Shown here: piece after piece, positions 44,031 through 51,889 of the stretch | How the letters are laid out: each line of letters begins with the position of its first letter | How positions within the stretch are numbered: position 1 is the stretch's first letter | Assembly: GCF_003053745.1 (NCBI RefSeq) | Contig: NZ_QAYE01000002.1 | Coordinates: 367,516-431,515, forward strand | Origin: Sphingomonas faeni | Lineage (GTDB): Bacteria; Pseudomonadota; Alphaproteobacteria; Sphingomonadales; Sphingomonadaceae | Reading direction: 5' to 3' | Length of the DNA stretch: 64,000 nt | The notes under the pieces: model-generated | Seen by the model: the letters and a program-made list of their open reading frames with translations, nothing else | What the model was told of the DNA's origin: nothing | Databases searched by the model: none | Position numbers and translations under genes: made by a program

Positions 44031-46445
44031 ATGACGATGTTTTCTCGTACGGCCGCGCGGCTGTTGTGCGGCGCTATCGGTTTTGTCGTGGCCGGCGTGC
44101 CAGTCACCGCAACGGCGCAGTCGCTGGTTGCCAAGGACGCTGAGCCAGGCTCGCCTGCTACGGTGACCGATCCCGCCGATCCGACAACGCCGCCCGCCGG
44201 GCAGGATGATACGATCGTCGTCACCGGCGCCAACACGCGGTCGGTGACGCAGGTCAGCGGCGTCGACATGCAGAAGATCCTTCCCGGCGTCAGCCCGTTG
44301 AAGGCGCTCCAGACGCTCCCCGGCGTTACCTTCCTTACTGCCGATCCTTGGGGCAACAACGAGCAGAACATTTCGCTGTTCGTCCACGGCTTCAACGCGC
44401 AGCAGCTCGGCTACACGCTCGACGGCCTGCCACTCGGCGACCAGAATTACGGCAACTACAACGGCCTGTCGCCGCAACGTGCGATCATCTCGGAGAACGT
44501 CTCGCGCGTGACGCTGGCCAGCGGCGCAGGCGACCTCGGCACCGCATCGACCAGCAACCTCGGCGGTACGATCGATACCTTCTCGAGCGACCCCAAAAAG
44601 GACATGGGCGTCCAGGTCGACCAGACGCTCGGCAGCCATTCGACTTCGCGATTGTTCGCGCGGATCGACAGCGGCGACATGGGCAACGGCAACGCGTTCT
44701 ACATTTCGGGCTCGCGGCAGAAGGCGAAGGCCTGGGATTTCAACGGTATCCAGGGCGGCTATCAGGCCAACGCCAAGTTCGTCCACGATGACAGCAACGG
44801 CAAGCTGACGCTCTATGGCGCGTTTTCGGACAAGACCGAGCCGAACGAGGATTCGACCGTCATAACGACGGCCACGCAAGCCACCGCGCCGTATGTCCGC
44901 CCGTTCGTCTATCCCAATTTCAACGCAATGCTGACCTATCTCAACTCCGGCGCATACAAGGCAGACGGTTCGAACTACCGCAATTACTACGGGGTCGCGG
45001 CACGCACCGACTATCTCGGCTACGTGAAATACGACTGGAACGTCAGCGACCGCGTGACCTTCTCGAACCAGGCCTATTATCATCGAAATGACGGCGTCGG
45101 CGTCATCGGCGGCCCGATCGACGTCGCCGGCCTGCCCAAGCTGTTCTCGTTCTACTATCCAGGCCAGAACCTGACGTCGGTGTTCGGCGGCTCGGGCCTC
45201 GCGACGCGCACCACCGAATACCGCATCGACCGCGGTGGCCTCGTCTCCACCGTCGCGCTCGATCTCGGCGCGCATCATGTCGAGTTCGGCGCCTGGTACG
45301 AGCATCAGAGTTCGTCCGCGTATCGCCGCTGGTATCCGTTCCCAGTCAACGATCCGAGCACGCCGTACCAGCGCCCGCGCGAGGAACTGACACCGCTGAT
45401 CACGCAGTATCACAGCGAAGTCCGCGTCGACGAATACCAGGCGCATATCCAGGACAGCTGGAAGGTCTTGCCGACGCTCACGATCCAGGGCGGCGTCAAG
45501 AGTACGTCCCAGAATGCGTCGCAGCGCGTGCCCACGCAGCCGATCCCAGGCTCGTTCACCGGCTCGGTCGCGTTGCCGGTCGGCAAGATCGACACGCACA
45601 AATACTTCCTGCCGCAGCTTGGTGCGCTGTGGGATGCGACCGACAACGAACAGGTGTTCGTCAACGTTCAGAAGAACATCCGCCAGTTCCAGACAAGCGC
45701 AGCGGCCGGCCTGTCGCCGTTCGCACTCGGCAGCCAGGCGGCGTTCGACCTGTTCAAGCGGGACGTCGAGCCCGAGACGAGCTGGACCTATGAAGCGGGC
45801 CTGCGCTCGCATCATGCACTGAACCTTGGTCCATTGACCGGCTTCGATGGCCAGATCAGCGTCTATCACGTCGACTTCAGCGACCGCCTGCTCGGGATCA
45901 GCCCGAACCCGGTAGTGACCGCAGTCGTCAGCGGCGCGGCGATCCTCCAGAACGTCGGTGCCGTGAAGACCGACGGGTTCGACGTTGCCGGCACGTTCCG
46001 GTTCGGCTCGCACTTCTCGTTCTACGATGCGCTGTCGTATAACAACTCGCGTTACGAGGAGAACTACATCAGCGGGACGAGCGCCGTCGCCACGGCGGGC
46101 AAGAAAGTGCCGGGCAGCCCCGACTGGCTGAACAAGTTCACCGCCTCGGCCAATTACGACATCTTCGACGCGCAGCTCGTCGGCGACTATATCGGCAAGC
46201 GGTTCGCGACCTACACCAACGACCTGTCGGTGCCGGCCTACTTCACGCTGTCCGGCCGCATCGCCGCGCACGTACCGCTGTCCGAAGGGCAGGTCGTCAA
46301 GACGGCGACGGTCAGCCTCAACGTCACCAACATCACGAACAAGCGCGCCGCCTCGACGCTCAGCATCGGCGCGGCGAGTGGGACGTTCAACCAATTCCCG
46401 GTCGCACCGCGCCAAGTGTTCGGGACGATCAGCGTCGGCTTCTGA
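44031..46445 (+). CDS. TonB-dependent receptor, paralogue of the receptor at 6825-9221
   Basis: 804 residues. Signal peptide to about residue 29 (...VPVTATAQ), then a Pro/Asp-rich spacer and a TonB box DTIVVTGAN near residues 60-68. Plug: VSPLKALQTLPGVTF, YTLDGLPLGDQNYGNYNG, RAIISENVSR and GTASTSNLGGTI. The barrel ends ...RQVFGTISVGF. The plug is strongly similar to the other receptor in this window, so both belong to one sphingomonad receptor group with unknown ligand. The gene follows a periplasmic peptidase gene, which could hint at peptides, but co-transcription is doubtful because of the hairpin between them. Confidence 0.93.
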   Translation: MTMFSRTAARLLCGAIGFVVAGVPVTATAQSLVAKDAEPGSPATVTDPADPTTPPAGQDDTIVVTGANTRSVTQVSGVDMQKILPGVSPLKALQTLPGVTFLTADPWGNNEQNISLFVHGFNAQQLGYTLDGLPLGDQNYGNYNGLSPQRAIISENVSRVTLASGAGDLGTASTSNLGGTIDTFSSDPKKDMGVQVDQTLGSHSTSRLFARIDSGDMGNGNAFYISGSRQKAKAWDFNGIQGGYQANAKFVHDDSNGKLTLYGAFSDKTEPNEDSTVITTATQATAPYVRPFVYPNFNAMLTYLNSGAYKADGSNYRNYYGVAARTDYLGYVKYDWNVSDRVTFSNQAYYHRNDGVGVIGGPIDVAGLPKLFSFYYPGQNLTSVFGGSGLATRTTEYRIDRGGLVSTVALDLGAHHVEFGAWYEHQSSSAYRRWYPFPVNDPSTPYQRPREELTPLITQYHSEVRVDEYQAHIQDSWKVLPTLTIQGGVKSTSQNASQRVPTQPIPGSFTGSVALPVGKIDTHKYFLPQLGALWDATDNEQVFVNVQKNIRQFQTSAAAGLSPFALGSQAAFDLFKRDVEPETSWTYEAGLRSHHALNLGPLTGFDGQISVYHVDFSDRLLGISPNPVVTAVVSGAAILQNVGAVKTDGFDVAGTFRFGSHFSFYDALSYNNSRYEENYISGTSAVATAGKKVPGSPDWLNKFTASANYDIFDAQLVGDYIGKRFATYTNDLSVPAYFTLSGRIAAHVPLSEGQVVKTATVSLNVTNITNKRAASTLSIGAASGTFNQFPVAPRQVFGTISVGF

Positions 46446-46455
46446 CGCGGGCAGG

Positions 46456-46476
46456 GGCCTCGGTTTTGCCGGGGCC
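46456..46476. terminator. Weak hairpin between convergent TonB receptor and GST genes
   Basis: GGCCTCGG and CCGGGGCC (one wobble) enclose a TTTTG loop. It fills the 33-base gap between two convergent genes and may serve both. Confidence 0.4.
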
Positions 46477-46478
46477 TC

Positions 46479-47105
46479 CTACTGGATCGGGAATAGCATC
46501 GGTGGATCGCCCGGTTGCCAAGGCGTTGGGCGTATCATGACCTTAGCGAACGGCGACGATGCGAGGTGCATCGCCAGCCACGCATGCAGTCGCTCGAACG
46601 GCAGGCCGTCGAAATAGGATCGATCGGTTTGCGCGAACTGACGGACGAACGGCATGATCGCGAGATCGGTCATCGACTGCGGGGTGGTGCCGAGACTGCC
46701 GCTAGCACGCAACCTCTCGTCCAGATTGCGGAGCAGCACGGTAGCCGCATCGCGGTGCTCGATCGGGTCGACGTCGTAGCGATCGGCATATTTGTAGCGG
46801 TCGAGATGGTGTTTGAAGGCGCCGTCGTTCGTCGCGATCAATCCAGCGTCGTTATCGGTTGGCCACTCGGCGTCGGGCGTACGCGCGCAGGCCCAGCGCA
46901 TGATGTCGAGGCTCTGGTCGATCACCGTCCCGTCCGGCAGCACCAGCACCGGCACGGTTCCCTTGGGCGACGCGTCGAGCATTGCCGCCGGCTTATCCCG
47001 CAAGACGATCTCACGCAGTTCGACCTTACGATCGGCCGCCGCGATCGCGAGACGCGCGCGCATCGCGTAGGGGCACCGTCGGAAGCTGTAGAGGATCGGC
47101 ATCAT
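46479..47105 (-). CDS. Glutathione S-transferase family protein
   Basis: 208 residues. The N-terminal thioredoxin-like domain has MMPILYSFRRCPYAMRARLAI with a CPYA motif like that of glutaredoxin-2-type GSTs, then the conserved cis-Pro and substrate segment GTVPVLVLPDGTVIDQSLDIM. The C-terminal domain is helical. The active residue is likely Cys11, suggesting thiol-transferase or dehydroascorbate-reductase chemistry rather than classical conjugation. It could start at 47105 or 47102 (two adjacent ATGs); the ribosome binding site is weak. Monocistronic. Confidence 0.87.
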   Translation of the reverse strand: MMPILYSFRRCPYAMRARLAIAAADRKVELREIVLRDKPAAMLDASPKGTVPVLVLPDGTVIDQSLDIMRWACARTPDAEWPTDNDAGLIATNDGAFKHHLDRYKYADRYDVDPIEHRDAATVLLRNLDERLRASGSLGTTPQSMTDLAIMPFVRQFAQTDRSYFDGLPFERLHAWLAMHLASSPFAKVMIRPTPWQPGDPPMLFPIQ

Positions 47106-47213
47106 CGGACCTGCATAACCCGATCGGGCGTCCAGGTCGCCTGATCCGGAGAACAGTCGGCGCTACCGCGATCGATACCGCGGAACGGCATCGATCGCGG
47201 CAAGGCCGTCAAC

Positions 47214-49355
47214 TCAGAAACGGTAGCCGATCGTCGCCTGCACGGTCCGGCGGTTGCCGTACCAGCACCAGTTATAGTTGGCGAAGCACGACGTCAGATA
47301 CTTCTTGTCGAAGATGTTGGCACCGTTGACCGCAAGGCTAAGCCCCCGCAGCGATGGGGCGAACTTCTCCAGGTCGTAGCGGATCAGCGCATCGTAGACG
47401 GTGTAGGACGGGCTGTTGCGGCCCGCGGTTTCGTTCGGCGTGACACCAGCATAGACCTCGTCGACATGCCGGACCGCACCGCCGATCGTCAGCCCTTCGA
47501 GGCCACCACTCCGCGGCGCCCAGTCGAGATAGGCTGACGTCCCGCCACGTCCGACGGTTTCCAGCCCACGACCTACACGCGCCGGAGCATCGGCATCGCT
47601 GGTAACCTTGACGCGCTGCCGGCTGAACGCGACGCGCGCGTTGAAGCCGTAGGGCAGGGGGGCACTCCCCTCAAATTCAACACCCTGCGAACGAACGCCG
47701 CCGGTCTGCCGAGATACGCTGAAATTGGGCGTCGACGTCAGGACGTTGGTCTGGTCGATACGGAACCACGCACCGGACAACAGGATTTGCGTTCCGGGGA
47801 TGCTGAACTTCGCACCGGCCTCGATCTGCTTGCCGAGCGATGGGTCTGCCAGCCCGGGCTGGCCGTTGCTCTGCGTGATCGGACTCGCTTGCTGTTCGAA
47901 CGACGTCGAATAGCTGACGTACGGCGCCAGACCGAACGGCAGCGTATAGAGGGCGGCCGCACGATACGTGAATTTCTTATCGTGCTTGACACGCCCGTCC
48001 TGTTGCGCGCGTGCCCAATCCTGCCGCCCGCTCAAGACTACGCGAAGGTCGCCCAGTGCCATCTGGTCCTGTGCGTAGATGCCCTGCTGACGCTGCTGTA
48101 CGTTGATCGAAAACTGGCCACCGATCTGTTCCGGGGTCGTCGGGACCGTCACCGTACCGTAGACCGGGGCAAAGCCGTTAAGGGGAGGCGCGACGCCGAA
48201 CGCTGCAAGCTCGCGCGAGTGCGCGACTTGGCGGTCCACACCGAACAGGAGCGTGTGCTTGATCGGGCCGGTCTGGACGGTGCCGGTCAGCTGGTTGTCG
48301 AACGTCCAATTGTTGAGCTGCTCGCGAGTAGCGTAGGACGCGCGGCTGAAAGTCTGCTGCGTCGGGTCGGTCGTGTCGAGGCCGCCTGCGGTATAGATGA
48401 GCCCGAGCGCCGACTTCACATATTGATAGCGACCCGACGAGCGGAATGCCCAGCCACCACCGAAATCATGACGGAAGATGTAGGTGAGTGCCGCCTGCTC
48501 CCGGCTGAAGCGGTTGCCGGCCTCGCCGCCGTCGAAGCTGGTCGGCAACTTGCCGTTGGGGTTGGCGAGCAACGTACCGCTGGCCGGAAACACGCCGTAA
48601 TCGCCGTTGTACGGATCATGCGAATAGGCGCCGAGCAGCGTGAAGCTGGTCGAGCTGCCCGCACCCGCCGTTACTGCGCCCGAGATCGTCTGGCGCTCGC
48701 GCTTGCCGAACTTTTGTTGCGTGTCGGCACCGTTCGCGCTGCCGTTGATCCGCCAGAGAACGCCTTCGCCGGCTCGGCCACCGATGTCGGCATCGACGCG
48801 ATAAAGATCGTAGTTGCCATAGGTGCCGCTGATCGCGCCGTAGAGCGCCTGGTCGAGCGGGAGCTTGCTCGATTCTGCGACCAGGCCACCGGGGCTCGAC
48901 TGGCCGTACAATACCGATGCGGGGCCCTTGATGACTTCGATCCGGTCGAGCCGCGAGACGTCCACCTGAGGCACCGCGTAGCCGGACGGGCTGCCGAACT
49001 GCTTCAACCCGTCGAGATAGACCGGGGCATCGAAGCCGCGTAGCTTGAACTGATCATAGACCTCGCCGCTTGACCCGCGCGTTTCGGGGGTGACGCCGGC
49101 GACGAACCGGAGCGCCTGGTTTAGGTTCTGCAAACTGCGTCCGGCAATGTCGTCGGCGGTGATGACAGTGATCGACTGCGGCGTCTCGGCGAGCGGCGTA
49201 TCGGTCTTGGTCCCGGAGGACGCCTGGTCTCGCGGATGCTGTCCGGTCACGACGATCACGTCTGAGGCGTCTTCATGCAAAGTCTGCGCATAGCCCGGCG
49301 CGGCGGCGAAAGCCGCGGAGCCCAGCAGGATGGCGATGCCAAGACGACGTGTCAT
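47214..49355 (-). CDS. TonB-dependent siderophore receptor
   Basis: 713 residues. Signal peptide MTRRLGIAILLGSAAFAAAPGYAQ is split by a clear Ala-Gln cleavage site; the TonB box is DVIVVTGQ. The plug shows siderophore-receptor features: DTPLAETPQSITVITADDI, FKLRGFDAPVYLDGLKQFG and DRIEVIKGPASVLYGQSSPG. The barrel ends ...VQATIGYRF. It would take up a ferric siderophore. A Fur-box-like palindrome lies 36-57 bases before the start codon, so iron repression is expected. Confidence 0.93.
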   Translation of the reverse strand: MTRRLGIAILLGSAAFAAAPGYAQTLHEDASDVIVVTGQHPRDQASSGTKTDTPLAETPQSITVITADDIAGRSLQNLNQALRFVAGVTPETRGSSGEVYDQFKLRGFDAPVYLDGLKQFGSPSGYAVPQVDVSRLDRIEVIKGPASVLYGQSSPGGLVAESSKLPLDQALYGAISGTYGNYDLYRVDADIGGRAGEGVLWRINGSANGADTQQKFGKRERQTISGAVTAGAGSSTSFTLLGAYSHDPYNGDYGVFPASGTLLANPNGKLPTSFDGGEAGNRFSREQAALTYIFRHDFGGGWAFRSSGRYQYVKSALGLIYTAGGLDTTDPTQQTFSRASYATREQLNNWTFDNQLTGTVQTGPIKHTLLFGVDRQVAHSRELAAFGVAPPLNGFAPVYGTVTVPTTPEQIGGQFSINVQQRQQGIYAQDQMALGDLRVVLSGRQDWARAQQDGRVKHDKKFTYRAAALYTLPFGLAPYVSYSTSFEQQASPITQSNGQPGLADPSLGKQIEAGAKFSIPGTQILLSGAWFRIDQTNVLTSTPNFSVSRQTGGVRSQGVEFEGSAPLPYGFNARVAFSRQRVKVTSDADAPARVGRGLETVGRGGTSAYLDWAPRSGGLEGLTIGGAVRHVDEVYAGVTPNETAGRNSPSYTVYDALIRYDLEKFAPSLRGLSLAVNGANIFDKKYLTSCFANYNWCWYGNRRTVQATIGYRF

Positions 49356-49390
49356 ATGATTCCCTTTACGTTATCGCACCCCGCTAATGT

Positions 49391-49412
49391 TTTTGATAAC
49401 TATTATCAATAG
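49391..49412. promoter_or_regulatory. Fur-box-like operator upstream of the siderophore receptor
   Basis: TTGATA (49393-49398) and TATCAA (49404-49409) form an inverted repeat with a 5-base spacer. The site TTTTGATAACTATTATCAAT is A/T-rich in a GC-rich genome and resembles the Fur consensus of GATAAT repeats. It sits between the receptor gene and its divergent neighbour. Confidence 0.7.
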
Positions 49413-49501
49413 CCGCACTGTCACCAAGTCATATAGCGCTTGCCTCTGCGGCAATATGGCAACACCTAGCTCCGAACAGCGTAAGCAGACGGACGACTGA
49501 G

Positions 49502-49843
49502 ATGAGCGGCAAGATACTGGCGGTGGAGATTGCGACGGCGGGGGACGTATCCTGGTTTTCCAAGCACCCAGACCGCCGACTGCGGATCCGCAATATGGTG
49601 GTAGGCGAGTTCAGCGACGTCGATGGCCAGCCCCCCGTTGGCATGGCGTGGCGGACGATCGTATTGGAAGCACAGCCGGGTGCCCGTAGCCGCCAAGCGA
49701 TCGCACTTCCGATCGGTATGGATGTCGACGCGTTCGACGACGACGATCTGTTCGATCTGTTCCTGCGCGTTGCTCCGCCCGGCGCGCGGAAAATGATTGC
49801 AGCATTGCGCCAAGTTAAGTTGCCCGGCAGGCCCAAAAACTGA
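49502..49843 (+). CDS. Hypothetical protein
   Basis: 113 residues from ATG 49502 (MSGKILAVEIATAGDVSWFS). No signal peptide or membrane segment. It contains an acidic run DVDAFDDDDLFDLF followed by a basic Pro-rich tail (APPGARKMIAALRQVKLPGR). I do not recognise a family. The opposite strand also has a long frame here, but the + frame has the more ordinary composition and start. It is divergent from the siderophore receptor, beyond the Fur-like box. Confidence 0.5.
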   Translation: MSGKILAVEIATAGDVSWFSKHPDRRLRIRNMVVGEFSDVDGQPPVGMAWRTIVLEAQPGARSRQAIALPIGMDVDAFDDDDLFDLFLRVAPPGARKMIAALRQVKLPGRPKN

Positions 49844-49990
49844 GTCCGTCTCGCGTGGTTCAGCGGCCCGCATACGGGAACAAATATGGGGCAAGGGGAG
49901 GCTTTCCCGTGATGGACTGCGCTTCTAACTTCGCCGCCGCCTGCTAGCTTGAGTGATAGTGACGCGCTGCCGAAGGGCGCTGCGTCCTCG

Positions 49991-50035
49991 GTGCCCTGCC
50001 CGGATACGAGAGTGTCGCACGGACGGGCGGGGCAC
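49991..50035. other. Hairpin A of a related pair
   Basis: GTGCCCTGCCCG (49991-50002) and CGGGCGGGGCAC (50024-50035) pair except for one wobble. The loop includes GTCGCACGGA. Confidence 0.6.
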
Positions 50036-50108
50036 CTCGTTCATTTCTAATTCACCTTCGAACGGCATATCGCGAAGTAGAGGCATCGCCCAAGTAACGC
50101 GTACCTTC

Positions 50109-50149
50109 AGCGCCCCGTCGGTTTCAGTCACACGGACGGACGGGGCGCT
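50109..50149. terminator. Hairpin B of the pair; likely terminator of the antiporter gene
   Basis: AGCGCCCCGTC (50109-50119) and GACGGGGCGCT (50139-50149), 11 perfect pairs. The loop holds GTCACACGGA, close to the loop of hairpin A. It is 13 bases from the antiporter stop on the minus strand. Confidence 0.6.
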
Positions 50150-50161
50150 ATTTCACTCCGG

Positions 50162-51814
50162 TTAAGCCAAGCCCTGCCGCGACAACCGCGCATCGATCAG
50201 GTCGAGTTCGCGCCCGAGTTGCTCCGCCAGTTCTACCCCGATCTCCCGGCGCCGAGCTAGGTCGAAGATCGCGTTGCGCTCCGCCCGCACCGCCGCAAGC
50301 CGCATGTCCCGTTCGATCTTGACGTCGCCCTGCCGCGCGCGGTCCTCCGGCCGCGACGACAGGCTGTCGATGCGTTCGCGGTATTGGTCCATCAAGCGCG
50401 CCGCGACATCGGTGAAACGGTCCGGATCGTCGCGCCCCTCGGCCATCCGATGTTGGACGCGGTCGAGTTCGGCGATCGCGGCGTTGGCAGCGACCAGCCG
50501 CGCCTGATCGCGCGCGGCACCAATGCCGGTTTCGGGCGGCAGGCTGAGGCCCCGCAGCAGCAACGGCAGCGCGACGGCGGCAATGACCAGCGACGACAGG
50601 ATGACGCCCGACGCAAGGAAGATAACGAGATCGCGCGCCGGGAAGGGCGTACCGTCGGCGAGGCTCAACGGCAGCGTAAGCGCGCCTGCCAAGGTGATGG
50701 CACCACGCGCGCCGGCGCACGACATCGCCGCAATGATGCGCCGTGGTGGGCTTTCGCCCGCGGTCGTATCGTTGCGCCGCCGTGCTCGAAGAAGCGTGAA
50801 CTGAAGTGAAACCCAGACCCAGCCGTAGCGAAGGATCGCCAACCCGGCGACGACGGCAATGACATAGACGGCCAACCACCACGGGCTGACATGCCCGGTC
50901 GACGTAACAGTGTCTCGGGCGCGAACGAACACTTCGGGCAGTTGCTCGCCGAGCAGCACGAAGATCACGCCGTTCAGGGTGAACTGGAGCATGTCCCACA
51001 CCGCGCGCCTGCGGATGCGCGTTCCGGCGGCGACCGCTGTGGTCGCGTCCGTGAAGGTCATCGCGATACCCGCGGCGGCGGCGGCGAGGACGCCAGACGC
51101 GTGGATGTGTTCGGCCAGTAGATAGGCGGCGAACGGGATCAGCAGGCTGACGAGGATGTTCGATCCGGCTTCGTCACCGAACCGTCGTGCGAAGGCGCTC
51201 TTGGTCGCGACGATGCCGAGCGCGACGCCGACACCGATCGCAACCCCGGCGACCGCCATCCACGCGAAGGTCGCGGCGGCATCGGCGAACGAGAAGGTAC
51301 CGGTCAGTACGGCGGCGATCGCAAAGCGGACGCAGACCAGGCCGGACGCGTCGTTCAGCAACGCCTCGCCTTCAAGGATGTGCATCATCCGCTTCGGGAT
51401 CGGTGCGTTCTGGGCGACCGCGGAGACGGCGATGGGATCGGTCGGCGACACTACCGCTGCGAGTGCGAACGCGACGCCGAGCGGCATCGCCGGGATCAGC
51501 CAGTGCACGAACAAGCCCATGCCCAGCACGGTGAGGAAGACGAGCCCCAATGCGAGCCCCAACACCGCTCCGCGATCGCGAAACAGTTCGTCCTTCGGAA
51601 TGCGCCAGCCATCGAGGAACAGGAGCGGCGGCACGAGCAGCAGGAAGAAAAGTTCGGGATCCAATTCGACCCGGACGTGCGCGACCATGCCGATCAAGGC
51701 GCCAAGCGCGATCTGCACCAGCGGCCGGGGCAGCGCCGAGGGCAGCATGCGCGAGACGATGCCGCTCACCACGACGGCGAGCAACAGGAACAGGCACAAG
51801 GTCACAATCTGCAA
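50162..51814 (-). CDS. Na+/H+ antiporter, CPA1 family
   Basis: 550 residues from TTG 51814, six bases after GGGGAG. About 12 transmembrane helices occupy residues 1-410, with conserved ALAAVVSPTDPIAVSAVAQ and EGEALLNDASGLV (ion-binding Asp residues of CPA1), then a charged cytoplasmic tail of about 130 residues rich in Arg, Asp and Glu. It exchanges Na+ (or K+) for H+ to regulate pH and salt. The tail is longer than in the shortest members, as in the bacterial YjcE-type proteins. Probably single-gene transcript ending at the 50109-50149 hairpin. Confidence 0.92.
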   Translation of the reverse strand: MQIVTLCLFLLLAVVVSGIVSRMLPSALPRPLVQIALGALIGMVAHVRVELDPELFFLLLVPPLLFLDGWRIPKDELFRDRGAVLGLALGLVFLTVLGMGLFVHWLIPAMPLGVAFALAAVVSPTDPIAVSAVAQNAPIPKRMMHILEGEALLNDASGLVCVRFAIAAVLTGTFSFADAAATFAWMAVAGVAIGVGVALGIVATKSAFARRFGDEAGSNILVSLLIPFAAYLLAEHIHASGVLAAAAAGIAMTFTDATTAVAAGTRIRRRAVWDMLQFTLNGVIFVLLGEQLPEVFVRARDTVTSTGHVSPWWLAVYVIAVVAGLAILRYGWVWVSLQFTLLRARRRNDTTAGESPPRRIIAAMSCAGARGAITLAGALTLPLSLADGTPFPARDLVIFLASGVILSSLVIAAVALPLLLRGLSLPPETGIGAARDQARLVAANAAIAELDRVQHRMAEGRDDPDRFTDVAARLMDQYRERIDSLSSRPEDRARQGDVKIERDMRLAAVRAERNAIFDLARRREIGVELAEQLGRELDLIDARLSRQGLA

Positions 51815-51889
51815 ACCGGACTCCCCGAGGATTTGGACGCGCGGCAGGCACGCAGACGCGCGATCTAGAGGACCGGCGAGTATCCGGTA

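Larger units (their letters stand above)
49844..50161. other. Intergenic region with two related GC-rich hairpins, no clear gene
   Basis: The 318 bases contain two long hairpins at 49991-50035 and 50109-50149, separated by about 70 bases of mixed sequence. A 68-codon frame on the minus strand (GTG 50131) covers both but has no ribosome binding site or family likeness. The hairpins and the spacing could be a small structured RNA or a pair of terminators. Confidence 0.5.

Noticed and set aside
49466..49894. 142-codon minus-strand frame opposite the hypothetical gene at 49502
   Set aside because: It lacks a good start signal and its composition is less protein-like than the plus-strand frame. 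I kept the plus-strand gene only, with moderate confidence.
49925..50131. 68-codon minus-strand gene over the paired hairpins
   Set aside because: It starts with GTG without a ribosome binding site, turns into Arg-rich sequence, and overlaps both hairpins, so coding is doubtful.
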